Shown here piece by piece: positions 33,034 to 44,419 of a stretch of 64,000 nucleotides of DNA. Below the pieces are notes generated by a model, which was not told the DNA's origin, did not search any database, and saw only the letters and a list, made by a program, of their open reading frames with translations. The position numbers and the translations under genes are program-made. This DNA is from Leguminivora glycinivorella (taxonomy: Eukaryota > Arthropoda > Insecta > Lepidoptera > Tortricidae): NCBI RefSeq assembly GCF_023078275.1, contig NC_062975.1:23528641-23592640 (forward strand). The letters are read 5' to 3'. Within the stretch, counting starts at the first letter, position 1. The number at the start of each line of letters is the position of its first letter.

Positions 33034-33262
33034 GTGACCCTGCCTGCTAAGCCGCTGTCCTGGGTTCGAATCCCGATAAGGGCATTTATTTCTGTGATGA
33101 GCACAGATATTTGTTCTCGAGTCATGGATGTTTTCTAGTATAATATATGTATGTATTTATCTATTTAAGTATGTATTCGTCGCTTAGCACCCATAGTAGA
33201 ATCTTTGCTTAATTTGGGGCTATGTTGATCTGTGTAAGGTGTCCCCAATATTTATTTATTTA
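33034..33262 (+). repeat. Family A SINE
   Basis: Nearly complete: 'ctgggttcgaatcccgataa' (B box), 'gatgagcacagatatttgtt', and the 'aaggtgtccccaatatttat' tail. Confidence 0.8.
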
Positions 33263-33427
33263 TTATACTTAACCACTTAAAGGTTAGTAAAATTATGTTG
33301 TCAAGTTAAAGTTTTTATTTATTTTCATTTCATGTTAAACTAATATTATTAACTCGTTTATTATTGACCAGTCACCAGTCAATGTCCGTGTATGTAAACA
33401 TCACGAAGAAACTGACCTAGTCACAAT

Positions 33428-33560
33428 AGTGTAAGGCCTGAGTAGACGCTCGGAGCGAAGCGTTCGGCGGAGCGAGCAGCGGGGCGGGAGCGCGCCTCCA
33501 CGCTATGCAGCGTCGTCTCAGGTCAGGACACATGTATGAGCTTAGATTCCTGTTTATCAT
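33428..33560. mobile_element. GC-rich MITE fragment (gtaaggcctgagtagacgct), copy 1
   Basis: Shares 'ccacgctatg-agcgtcg' and flanking sequence with the fuller copy at 62318-62503. Its right part is missing. Confidence 0.6.
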
Positions 33561-33901
33561 ATACCTATATGTGTACAAGAGCATAATACTGATACACAAT
33601 GCAAGTTAATACAAAAGCTTTATACGTTACACGCCGTATTGCGGAATTTATTAGAACATATGTCACATCAGAATAACTGCGCCCTCTTTTCAAAATTGTC
33701 TTTGCCAGCAATTATCCATAGGTACTATTAGAGTAAAAACACCAGGTCACCACTATTAATCACACAGTTTATTGAACGGAATCTCAAAATACAAGCTCAG
33801 TGACAAATGCTCCCAATGGAAGCTTCCAGTCCGTCTGACGCCATTTTTGACAGCGATGCTAGTGATGGGGACCTTCAACTAGTGATGTCCTTATAATACT
33901 A
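33561..33901. other. No gene recognised
   Basis: No supported feature. Confidence 0.35.
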
Positions 33902-34052
33902 ATCCATACTAATATTATAAATGGGAAAGTGTGTGTGTCTGTTTGTTTGTCCGTCCTTCACAGCAAAACGTAGCGACGAATTGTCGTGAATTTTTAAGAG
34001 GAGATAGTTGAAGGGATGGAGAGTGACATAGGCTACTTTTTACACGACTGCC
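33902..34052 (+). repeat. Family B repeat, 3'-truncated
   Basis: Starts 'atccatactaatattataaa' and stops after 'gagtgacataggctactttt', where 'acgactgccccaaaaaagag' (another repeat's 3' end) begins. The rest, to 34258, ends in a TAA-rich stretch. Confidence 0.7.
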
Positions 34053-34258
34053 CCAAAAAAGAGTGTATTGTCTTCAGCGTTCATGTTTGTAATTTTTGTA
34101 TCTTTCTGACTTTTTTTGTAACTTTAAGTGAATTTAACCGGGAAAAGGTACATTAATTGTAACCGTAAAATAAACTTTGCTGTTATGCTGAGATGTAGCA
34201 TATAACAATGAACTGAATGTAAATTATTGTTCCTATTACAATAAATATAATAATAACC

Positions 34259-35921
34259 ACAGGGATGACCCTCCTGGCCCGCAGGACTTCATAAGGATTG
34301 AGCGAGGAATATTCCAGGGTGACAGTTTGAGTCCATTATGGTTCTGCCTAGCTCTGAATCCCCTCAGCACGCTGCTGAAGGATTCTGGGCTAGGTTGCCG
34401 GCTTCGGAGAGAGGGTGAAGTCATCTCTCACCTTCTGTACATGGACGATCTCAAACTATTTGCACCGAACACCCAAGACCTGATGGTGCTATTGAAAACC
34501 ACAGAAGTTTTCAGTACCGCCATCAGAATGGAGTTTGGTGTCGATAAGTGTGCGGTTATGCATGTACAGCGGGGGAGGTTGTAAATTCAGAAAATTTACA
34601 ACTTTCTGAGACGATGTCGTTCAGATCTATCTCTGAATCAGAAACCTATAAGTACCTTGGTATGTCACAGTCGTTGGGTATTGAGGATGTTGGCATTAGA
34701 CGGTCGGTGAAGGAGCGCTTTTTCAGTCGGCTCACAAAAGTCCTTAACAGTCTTTTGTCAGGAGGCAACAAAGTGCGCGCCTTTAACGCCTGGGTAATGC
34801 CTCTACTCACATACTCCTTTGGCATACTACGGTGGACCCAGACTGAACTGGACGCCCTGGATCGGAGGGTCCGCTCACTGCTTACCACACATCGTATGTT
34901 ACACCCGCGCTCGTCTGTTATGAGATTGTACATCCCACGGAAGTGCGGAGGTCGAGGCTTCCTAAACGCCAAAGATCTTCACAACCGTGAGGTGTACAAT
35001 CTCAGGAATTACTTCCTTAACAACGAGTGTGGGATACATCGTGATGTGGTGGCAGTGGACGGAAACCTCACGCCGCTCTCCTTGGCGAAACAGAACTGGC
35101 GCAAACCTGTGGTACTAAGTACTGCGGACCGCAAGGCGGTATGGGAGAGCAAGCAGCTACACGGGCGGTTCTACAAGGCCCTCACGGGACCCGATGTAGA
35201 TCTGCTCGCATCGGTGAACTGGTTACGATTCGGGGACCTCTTCGGAGAAACCGAGGGTTTTGCCTGTGCAATTGCGGACGAAGTTATGATGACGAACAAC
35301 TACCGGAAATATATCCTGAAGGACGGTACGGTCGACATTTGTCGGGCATGCCGCCGTCCCGGAGAGTCACTCAGGCATATCATTTCCGGTTGTTCTCACC
35401 TAGCTAACGGCGAGTACTTGCACAGACATAATCTCGTAGCCAGGATCATTCACCAGCAACTTGCTCTTCAATACGGCCTTGTGGACCGCGAAGTACCGTA
35501 CTACAAGTACTTACCTGCGCCAGTTCTCGAAAATGGTCGTGCCACGCTCTATTGGGATCGATCTATTATCACTGACAGGACTATTGTAGCCAATAAGCCT
35601 GACATTGTGATAATAGATCGACTGCAACGCCGGGCAGTGCTCGTTGACATCACCATCCCCCATGATGAGAATCTCGTGAAAGCCGAGAAGGACAAGTCCA
35701 GTAAGTACCTAGACTTGGCTCACGAGATAACCGCCATGTGGGATGTTGAATCAACGATCATTGTTCCGATAGTCGTTTCAGCGAACGGTCTCATAGCGAA
35801 GAGTCTCGACCAACATCTTAAGAGACTCTCGCTAGGTGGCTGGATCAAGGGCCAGATGCAGAAGGCGGTGATCTTAGACACAGCGCGGATAGTTCGACGG
35901 TTCCTCTCTCTGCAGCCCTAA
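34259..35921 (+). pseudogene. Copy A RT/endonuclease, one frameshift
   Basis: The frame is open from RT motif B onward. GPQDFIRIERGIFQGDSLSP is motif B, YMDD at 34438-34449 is motif C, and a G run (34571-34575, five Gs) then shifts the frame. The second frame gives ETYKYLGMSQSLG, CRACRRPGESLRHIISGC (Cys-Cys-His-Cys cluster), NKPDIVIIDRLQRRAVLVDI (PD-D nuclease core) and a stop at 35921. Copy C has six Gs at this site and stays in frame. Copy A has 'ccctcc' at 34269-34274, where B and C have 'ccccc', and so keeps the frame that those copies lose. Confidence 0.85.
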
Positions 35922-36126
35922 CCACCGGCAGCTTGGGCCCTGCCCCGCTGCTGGCGGCACCCTAGGTTAGGTTTTTTATAATATGTTTATATGTTTTTAT
36001 ATTGTTTTGTAAGTGTTTTTTTATTTTACTTTTATACTCATATTGTAAAAAACCTAGCATAAGAAAAAAAGATAAATAAAGGAATAATAATAATAAAATA
36101 ATAAAATAAAAAAAAAAAAAAAAAAA
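34259..36126 (+). mobile_element. R4/Dong-like LINE, copy A (5'-truncated)
   Basis: The 5' end breaks off just after 'ataataataacc' in the RT gene. The 3' end is a UTR of about 170 bp ('ctaggttaggttttttataa') followed by (aat)n and a long A-run (36080-36126). It is followed immediately by copy B. The clade call is from the single RT, the CCHC cluster and the restriction-like nuclease at the C-terminus. Confidence 0.85.
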
Positions 36127-36310
36127 GACGCTGTCAACGTCAGACGTGTTTTTGTAAATTCTCTTGTATTTTTTTCAAATTTTTGCGTTTACATGTTGAT
36201 TTTATAATTGTTTTTGTGGAAAATATTGCCCACGATACGAGAATTCTATCATGAATACATGGGCAAGAAGCTAACATGACAAATAAGTACAACATGTGTC
36301 GACAACAAAA

Positions 36311-37336
36311 ATGATAACAAGAAGCAAAGCACGCGGACAATCAGCGGTTCTACAAAGCGCACGCCCACCACCCTCGCCCGCCTCGTCCGTCTCCTCGCAA
36401 CCGCCGTCGAGTGACGAGTTCGCCACCGCCGCGGCTGACACCAGCGAGTCGAGCGACGAGAACGGGCCGCCGCCACCGCCGCCACGACCACCTGCGCGAC
36501 GAGGGCGGCCACCGCTGCCGGCACGCTTGGGGCCTGCGGGACATCCTGCCCCGCCCACGGCTCCCGCTGCCGGTGGTGTAGTGCGCCGCATGAGATGGTC
36601 TCAGTTGATGAACGAGAACGTCATGCGAGCGTACTATGGGGCTACAGAGGGGGGAACTAGGCTGTCAGCGTATCGTCCAAGAATGCTGCTTCTGTTTCAG
36701 GCGCTTGAACCCACCACCACCGTATCGGAGCAGCGACTATCGGATCAGGTGCGCGTCATTCAGCGGTCAAGGCGGTTGGATGACGCCACACTTGATCGGC
36801 TTCGCCAGGAGGCTCTCGCTGCTCGCGCGGACCCCGCCTCGGGGCGGAATTTGCCCGCCATGTCGCCGGACCCGGTGCCCGAACCCGACCTGACACCGGA
36901 TGCGCCGCGGGTTGATTCCGGTAACGACGGCGGGGACTTCGCGAGTCAGAGCGTGAGTGAGCCTGCTAATGAGCAACTGAGGAGGTCTTTGGAAGAGGCG
37001 ATTACGCAGTATCGCTCCACAAACAATCCTAGGCCACGATTACCACGTCTGCCTATGAATAGACGCAATCTAGCGTTAATGGGAGCCTTAAACGCTTTAC
37101 TAGAGCCATTTATACGGACTAGTAAAGATCTAGATGATACACACTCGATCATGTACTGCGGAGCCATCGCGGCGTGCCGTGTTGCTCGAGTCAAGTTTCC
37201 GGACGCTGACCGTGCAACTAGGACCGCCGGAGGTGTCCCTGCTTGGCAAGTACGGATCGAGCGTCGTATCAACTCGTTTAGGACTCTCATTGCAAAGCTG
37301 ATCTGCTTCAGAGGGGTAATAATCGCCCTCGAGTAA
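36311..37336 (+). pseudogene. Copy B N-terminal segment with AT-hook-like motif
   Basis: Starts MITRSKARGQSAVLQ. It has a Pro/Ser/Ala-rich disordered stretch, then PPARRGRPPLPAR with an RGRP core like an AT-hook, then RRMRWSQLMNENVMRAYYGA and a helical region, then NRRNLALMGALNALLEPF. I start it at 36311 because copy C has the same MITRSK start (40789) and similarity falls off upstream. It ends at a TAA that overlaps the next ATG (TAATG). One extra G in the run at 37313-37316 would read RGGNNRPRVMRFVNQAFAG straight into the next segment, so the break is probably a deletion rather than a true gene end. Confidence 0.75.
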
Positions 37337-38316
37337 TGCGTTTTGTGAACCAGGCATTCGCGGGGACGGACATCAGGCCCCGCGACTATTTGGCCAATGT
37401 CACAGAGCGCATCGACTTCCTGAAGCAGAAAGTCTATGCATGGGCAAGCCGTATTCGCCGCTACAGAAAGCGTGTGGACCGATTCCAGCAGAATCGTCTT
37501 TTTCAAAGCGACCAAAGGAAAGTATACCGAAGGTGGGAGGAAACCGACCCTCGTGTGTCTGACGTGCGGCTGCCGGATGCTACTGCCATGTCTGATTTCT
37601 GGCGTAGCATCTGGTCGGTGCCCGTCGAACACACGGAGAGTGAGTGGATGACCGTTGTCGAACGCGAGTGCGAGAACATCGAACCTATGGGGGCTATCAC
37701 CATCAGCCCCGACGACGTAAGTTGTGCTACCCGTACGGCCCAGAACTGGAAAAGTCCTGGACCGGACGGATTGCACAACTTCTGGCTAAAATGGTTTCGA
37801 TGCTCGCACTCGCGTTTGGCAACGCAATTTCAACAAGCCCTCGATCTTGGTTCTCTCCCACCTTCCCTAACAACTGGTGTTACTTTCCTGCTCTATAAGT
37901 CCGGTAGTACCACGGAAGCAAAAAACTACAGACCCATTACGTGCTTGCCTACACTTTACAAGCTCCTTACATCCATTTTGAGAGCAAAAATTAACGCGCA
38001 TATTGTCGCTAACAACATTCTGGCTCCCGCTCAAAATGGATGTAGGGTTGGGTCCCGTGGTACTAAAGAGCTCCTCCTCATAGACATGACCATCTGCCAA
38101 CAAGTTCGGCGGAACAAGGGAGCCATCTCGGCCGCTTGGATTGACTATAAGAAGGCCTATGATTCGGTGCCTCATTCATGGCTGAGAAGGGTATTGGAGC
38201 TGTATAAACTTGATGCAGCTTTAATATCCTTCCTGGCTGCATGTATGAGGCAGTGGACCACAGTCCTTCGTCAACCAGGAGGCAGGGATGGCCCCCTGGC
38301 CCGCAGGACTTCATAA
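37336..38316 (+). pseudogene. Copy B RT fingers and motif A segment
   Basis: Reads MRFVNQAFAGTDIRPRDYLA, then RVIPF-type fingers (NWKSPGPDGLHNFWLKWF, VTFLLYKSGSTTEAKNYRPI) and motif A in AAWIDYKKAYDSVPHSWL. It ends out of frame after QPGGRDGPLARRTS at a C5 run (38292-38296). Copy A carries one extra base here and stays in frame. Copies B and C differ at about 6 of 326 residues. Confidence 0.85.
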
Positions 38317-39943
38317 GGATTGAGCGAGGAATATTCCAGGGTGACAGTTTGAGTCCATTATGGTTCTGCCTAGCTCTGAATCCCCTCAGCACGCTGCTGA
38401 AGGATTCTGGGCTAGGTTGCCGGCTTCGGAGAGAGGGTGAAGTCATCTCTCACCTTCTGTACATGGACGATCTCAAACTATTTGCACCGAACACCCAAGA
38501 CCTGATGGTGCTATTGAAAACCACAGAAGTTTTCAGTACCGCCATCAGAATGGAGTTTGGTGTCGATAAGTGTGCGGTCATGCATGTACAGCGGGGGAGG
38601 TTGTAAATTCAGAACATTTTCAACTTTCTGAGACGATGTCGTTCAGATCTATCTCTGAATCAGAAACCTATAAGTACCTTGGTATGTCACAGTCGTTGGG
38701 TATTGAGGATGTTGGCATTAGACGGTCGGTGAAGGAGCGCTTTTTCAGTCGGCTCACAAAAGTCCTTAACAGTCTTTTGTCAGGAGGCAACAAAGTGCGC
38801 GCCTTTAACGCCTGGGTAATGCCTCTACTCACATACTCCTTTGGCATACTACGGTGGACCCAGACTGAGCTGGACGCCCTGGATCGGAGGGTCCGTTCAC
38901 TGCTTACCACACATCGTATGTTACACCCGCGCTCGTCTGTTATGAGATTGTACATCCCACGGAAGTGCGGAGGTCGAGGCTTCCTAAACGCCAAAGATCT
39001 CCACAACCGTGAGGTGTACAATCTCAGGAATTACTTCCTTAACAACGAGTGTGGGATGCATCGTGATGTGGTGGCAGTTGACGGAAACCTCACGCCGCTC
39101 TCCTTGGCGAAAGAGAACTGGCGCAAACCTGTGGTACTAAGTACTGCGGACCGCAGGGCGGTATGGGAGAGCAAGCAGCTACACGGGCGGTTCTACAAGG
39201 CCCTCACGGGACCCGATGTAGACCTACTCGCATCGGTGAACTGGTTACGATTCGGGGACCTCTTCGGAGAAACCGAGGGTTTTGCCTGTGCAATTGCGGA
39301 CGAAGTTATGATGACGAACAACTACCGGAAATATATCCTGAAGGACGGTACGGTCGACATTTGTCGGGCATGCCGCCGTCCCGGAGAGTCACTCAGGCAT
39401 ATCATTTCCGGTTGTTCTCATCTTGCTAACGGCGAGTACTTGCACAGACATAATCTCGTAGCCAGGATTATTCACCAGCAACTTGCTCTTCAATACGGCC
39501 TTGTGGACCGCGAAGTACCGTACTACAAGTACTTACCTGCGCCAGTTCTTGAAAATGGTCGTGCCACGCTCTATTGGGATCGATCTATTATCACTGACAG
39601 GACTATTGTAGCCAATAAGCCTGACATTGTGATAATAGATCGACTGCAACGCCGGGCAGCGCTCGTTGACATCACCATCCCCCATGATGAGAATCTCGTG
39701 AAAGCCGAGAAGGACAAGTCCAGTAAGTACCTAGACTTGGCTCACGAGATAACCGCCATGTGGGATGTTGATTCAACGATCATTGTTCCGATAGTCGTTT
39801 CAACGAACGGTCTCATAGCGAAGAGTCTCGACCAACATCTTAAGAGACTCTCGCTAGGTGGCTGGATCAAGGGCCAGATGCAGAAGGCGGTGATCTTGGA
39901 CACGGCGCGGATAGTCCGACGGTTCCTCTCTCTGCAGCCCTAA
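38297..39943 (+). pseudogene. Copy B RT palm and restriction-like endonuclease
   Basis: Motif B RGIFQGDSLSPLWFC and motif C YMDD (38460-38471) lie in one frame. After five Gs at 38593-38597 the frame shifts and ETYKYLGMSQSLG continues through thumb, CCHC cluster and nuclease (NKPDIVIIDRLQRRAALVDI, then KAEKDKSSKYLDLAHE) to the stop at 39943. Known role of such proteins: target-primed reverse transcription with a PD-(D/E)XK nuclease. This copy carries three frame breaks. Confidence 0.85.
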
Positions 39944-40115
39944 CCACCGGCAGCTTGGGCCCTACCCCGCTGCTGGCGGCACCCTAGGTTAGGTTTTTTA
40001 TAATGTGTTTATATGTTTTTTTATATTGTTTTGTATGTGTTTTTGTATTTTACTTTTATATCCATATTATAAACAGCCTAGCCTAAGATAGAAAATAAAT
40101 ACTGGGAATAATAAT

Positions 40116-40690
40116 AAACCGGCCGTCCAGAGTGGGGTGCCAGAGCTATATGCTCGCAGGGTGGAAGTGAAATATGCATAAGACGCGAGTTGGCACAGTG
40201 ACTGTTTCGTACAGACTGGGTAGAAAGCGGCGCACACCTCTCCACACCCTGAGCCGCTCACGCTATGTTGTCCCCTTGTCGCTCCGTGCGAGCGGCCGTT
40301 TTCGGGGACCCATATAGTGAGTTGGCGAGTCACCGCCTGCCTATTTTTTCGTGTTTTTAAAACATATGATCAAGGCAGGTGCCATAGACCTTTCCATAGA
40401 CCGGTCACTAGCACACTAACATTTCAACCCAATAGCCCAGTATAATTTGTTTCTTTTCATTGCAATAGTTTTACACTAACCGGGGCTTGTCCTTGGGTGC
40501 ATTCTATAGTGCGGACAGGGACAATCGCCGGCTAGTGTCACATTACTTTAAATTAAACTGTCTTAAAGGGCCTCTGCGCTGTTGGCTTCGGCCCCACGCA
40601 CGCCTCCCAAAAGTCCGGGACCCCATGGTCCCGAGAACTGGAAAAGACAAACAAATAATAATAATAATAATAATAATAGTTACTTTTTAT
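40116..40690. other. GC-rich cassette between TAA repeats
   Basis: About 540 bp starting 'accggccgtccagagtgg' right after copy B's (aat) end and stopping at 'gaactggaaaagacaaac' before (aat)n (about 40654-40680). It matches nothing else in the window, has no long frame and is richer in GC than its surroundings. It could be the 3' end of a different TAA-targeting element, a SINE using the same machinery, or upstream UTR of copy C. Confidence 0.6.
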
Positions 40691-40788
40691 GGAAACCAGA
40701 ACCCAAGTCAGTTCTACATGTGACCAAACTTGTATTGGGTATATTTCATAAAAATTATCGACATGTACGACAAGACAAATATCACGGA

Positions 40789-41811
40789 ATGATCACAAGA
40801 AGCAAAACACGCGGACAATCAGCGGTTCTACAAAGCGCACGCCCACCACCCTCGCCCGCCTCGTCCGTCTCCTCGCAACCGCCGTCGAGCGACGAGTTCG
40901 CTACCGCGGCCGACACCAGCGAGTCGAGCGACGAGAGCGGGCCGCCGCCGCCGCCGCCACGACCACCAGCGCGACGAGGGCGGCCACCGCTGCCGGCACG
41001 CTTGGGGCCTGCGGGACATCCTGCCCCGCCCACGGCTCCCGCTGCCGGTGGTGTAGTGCGCCGCATGAGATGGTCTCAGTTGATGAACGAGAATGTCATG
41101 CGAGCGTACTATGGGGCTACAGAGGGGGGAACTAGGCTGTCCGCGTATCGTTCAAGAATGCTGCTTCTGTTTCAGACGCTTGAACCCACCACCACCGTAT
41201 CGGAGCAGCGACTGTCGGATCAGGTGCGTGTCATTCAGCGGTCAAAGCGGTTGGATGACGCCACACTTGATCGGCTTCGCCAGGAGGCTCTCGCTACTCG
41301 CGCGGACCCCGCCTCGGGGCGGGATTTGCCCGCCATGTCGCCGGACCCGGTGCCCGAACCCGACCTGGCACCGGAGGCGCCGCGGGTTGATTCCGGTAAC
41401 GACGGCGGGGACTTCGCGAGTCAGAGCGAGAGTGAGCCTGCCAATGAGCAACTGAGGAGGTCTTTGGAAGAGGCGATTACGCAGTATCGCTCCACAAACA
41501 ACCCTAGGCCACGATTACCACGTCTGCCCATGAATAGACGCAATCTAGCGCTAATAGGAGCCTTAAATGCTTTACTAGATCCATATATGCGGACTAGTAA
41601 AGATCTAGATGATACACACTCGATCATGTACTGCGGGGCCATCGCGGCGTGCCGTGTTGCTCGAGTCAAGTTTCCGGACGCTGACCGTGCAACTAGGACC
41701 GCCGGAGGTGTCCCTGCATGGCAAGTACGGATCGAGCGTCGTATCAACTCGTTTAGGACTCTCATTGCAAAGCTGATCTGCTTCAGAGGGGTAATAATCG
41801 CCCCCGAGTAA
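40789..41811 (+). pseudogene. Copy C N-terminal segment
   Basis: Starts MITRSKTRGQSAVLQ and shows the same layout as copy B: Pro-rich region, RRGRPP AT-hook-like core, RRMRWSQLMNENVMRAYYGA. It lacks one Ala codon in the AT(A)AD run compared with copy B. It ends at the same TAATG overlap, with the G run at 41788-41791. Because both copies share the break, it arose before the copies separated, or it belongs to the family. Confidence 0.75.
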
Positions 41812-42791
41812 TGCGCTTTGTGAACCAGGCGTTCGCGGGGACGGGCATCAGGCCCCGCGACTATTTGGCCAATGTCACAGAGCGCATCGACTTCCTGAAG
41901 CAGAAAGTCTATGCATGGGCAAGCCGTATTCGCCGCTACAGAAAGCGTGTGGACCGATTCCAGCAGAATCGTCTTTTTCAAAGCGACCAAAGGAAAGTAT
42001 ACCGAAGGTGGGAGGAAGCCGACCCTCGTGTGTCCGACGTGCGGCTACCGGATGCTACTGCCATGTCTGATTTCTGGCGTAGCATCTGGTCGGTGCCCGT
42101 TGAGCACACGGAGGGCGAGTGGATGGCCGTTGTCGAACGTGAGTGCGAGAACATCGAGCCTATGGGGGCTATCACCATCAGCCCCGACGACGTAAGTTGT
42201 GCTACCCGTACGGCCCAGAACTGGAAAAGTCCTGGACCGGACGGATTGCACAACTTCTGGCTAAAATGGTTTCGATGCTCGCACTCGCGTTTGGCAACGC
42301 AATTTCAACAAGCCCTCGATCTTGGTTCTCTCCCACCTTCCCTAACAACTGGTGTTACTTTCCTGCTCTATAAGTCCGGTAGTACCACGGAAGCAAAAAA
42401 CTACAGACCCATTACGTGCTTGCCTACACTTTACAAGCTCCTTACATCCATTTTGAGAGCAAAAATTAACGCGCATATTGTCGCTAACAACATTCTGGCT
42501 CCCGCTCAAAATGGATGTAGGGTTGGGTCCCGTGGTACTAAAGAGCTCCTCCTCATAGACATGACCATCTGCCAACAAGTTCGGCGGAACAGGGGAGCCA
42601 TCTCGGCCGCTTGGATTGACTATAAGAAGGCCTATGATTCGGTGCCTCATTCATGGCTGAGAAGGGTATTGGAGCTGTATAAACTTGATGCAGCTTTAAT
42701 ATCCTTCCTGGCTGCATGTATGAGGCAGTGGACCACAGTCCTTCGTCAACCAGGAGGCAGGGATGACCCCCTGGCCCGCAGGACTTCATAA
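41811..42791 (+). pseudogene. Copy C RT fingers and motif A segment
   Basis: MRFVNQAFAGTGIRPRDYLA to QPGGRDDPLARRTS. Motif A reads AAWIDYKKAYDSVPHSWL. It goes out of frame at the C5 run 42767-42771, the same site as in copy B. Confidence 0.85.
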
Positions 42792-44419
42792 GGATTGAGC
42801 GAGGAATATTCCAGGGTGACAGTTTGAGTCCATTATGGTTCTGCCTAGCTCTGAATCCCCTCAGCACGCTGCTGAAGGATTCTGGGCTAGGTTGCCGGCT
42901 TCGGAGAGAGGGTGAAGTCATCTCTCACCTTCTGTACATGGACGATCTCAAACTATTTGCACCGAACGCCCAAGACCTGATGGTGCTATTGAAAACCACA
43001 GAAGTTTTCAGTACCGCCATCAGAATGGAGTTTGGTGTCGATAAGTGTGCGGTTATGCATGTACAGCGGGGGGAGGTTGTAAATTCAGAAAATTTACAAC
43101 TTTCTGAGACGATGTCGTTCAGATCTATCTCTGAATCAGAAACCTATAAGTACCTTGGTATGTCACAGTCGTTGGGTATTGAGGATGTTGGCATTAGACG
43201 GTCGGTGAAGGAGCGCTTTTTCAGTCGGCTCACAAAAGTCCTTAACAGTCTTTTGTCAGGAGGCAACAAAGTGCGCGCCTTTAACGCCTGGGTAATGCCT
43301 CTACTCACATACTCCTTTGGCATACTACGGTGGACCCAGACTGAGCTGGACGCCCTGGATCGGAGGGTCCGTTCACTGCTTACCACACATCGTATGTTAC
43401 ACCCGCGCTCGTCTGTTATGAGATTGTACATCCCACGGAAGTGCGGAGGTCGAGGCTTCCTAAACGCCAAAGATCTCCACAACCGTGAGGTGTACAATCT
43501 CAGGAATTACTTCCTTAACAACGAGTGTGGGATGCATCGTGATGTGGTGGCAGTTGACGGAAACCTCACGCCGCTCTCCTTGGCGAAAGAGAACTGGCGC
43601 AAACCTGTGGTACTAAGTACTGCGGACCGCAAGGCGGTATGGGAGAGCAAGCAGCTACACGGGCGGTTCTACAAGGCCCTCACGGGACCCGATGTAGACC
43701 TGCTCGCATCGGTGAACTGGTTACGATTCGGGGACCTCTTCGGAGAAACCGAGGGTTTTGCCTGTGCAATTGCGGACGAAGTTATGATGACGAACAACTA
43801 CCGGAAATATATCCTGAAGGACGGTACGGTCGACATTTGTCGGGCATGCCGCCGTCCCGGAGAGTCACTCAGGCATATCATTTCCGGTTGTTCTCATCTT
43901 GCTAACGGCGAGTACCTGCACAGACATAATCTCGTAGCCAGGATTATTCACCAGCAACTTGCTCTTCAATACGGCCTTGTGGACCGCGAAGTACCGTACT
44001 ACAAGTACTTGCCTGCGCCAGTTCTTGAAAATGGTCGTGCCACGCTCTATTGGGATCGATCTATTATCACTGACAGGACTATTGTAGCCAATAAGCCTGA
44101 CATTGTGATAATAGATCGACCGCAACGCCGGGCCGTGCTCGTTGACATCACCATCCCCCATGATGAGAATCTCGTGAAAGCCGAGAAGGACAAGTCCAGT
44201 AAGTACCTAGACTTGGCTCACGAGATAACCGCCATGTGGGATGTTGATTCAACGATCATTGTTCCGATAGTCGTTTCAGCGAACGGTCTCATAGCGAAGA
44301 GTCTCGATCAACATCTTAAGAGACTCTCGCTAGGTGGCTGGATCAAGGGCCAGATGCAGAAGGCGGTGATCTTGGACACGGCGCGGATAGTCCGACGGTT
44401 CCTCTCTCTGCAGCCCTAA
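42790..44419 (+). CDS. Copy C RT palm plus restriction-like endonuclease, 531-codon frame
   Basis: The longest uninterrupted frame of the three copies. RIERGIFQGDSLSP (motif B), LLYMDDLKLFA (motif C; Met in the second position rather than the common Ala), MEFGVDKCAVMHVQRGE, ETYKYLGMSQSLG, then thumb, CRACRRPGESLRHIISGC, and the nuclease core NKPDIVIIDRPQRRAVLVDI with downstream KAEKDKSSKYLDLAHEITAM. Six Gs at 43068-43073 keep the frame that copies A and B lose. The frame opens after the C5 break, so the product lacks the fingers and motif A and cannot be a working RT. YMDD plus a C-terminal PD-D nuclease fits R4/Dong and related early-branching non-LTR elements. Confidence 0.88.

Larger units (their letters stand above)
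36127..40115 (+). mobile_element. R4/Dong-like LINE, copy B (full length, inactive)
   Basis: Starts directly after the A-run of copy A. It has a 5' UTR of about 180 bp, coding 36311-39943 in four frame segments, a 3' UTR and a '(aat)n' end at 40107-40115. Coding sequence is nearly identical to copy C; the 5' UTRs do not align. Confidence 0.88.

Noticed and set aside
36271..36591. Minus-strand GC-rich frame of 106 codons
   Set aside because: Mirror of the Pro/Arg-rich N-terminal segment of LINE copy B; same GC-rich codons read backwards, also present in copy C.
36946..37776. 276-codon minus-strand frame
   Set aside because: Shadow of the LINE coding strand; no domain, and the RT motifs are on the plus strand.
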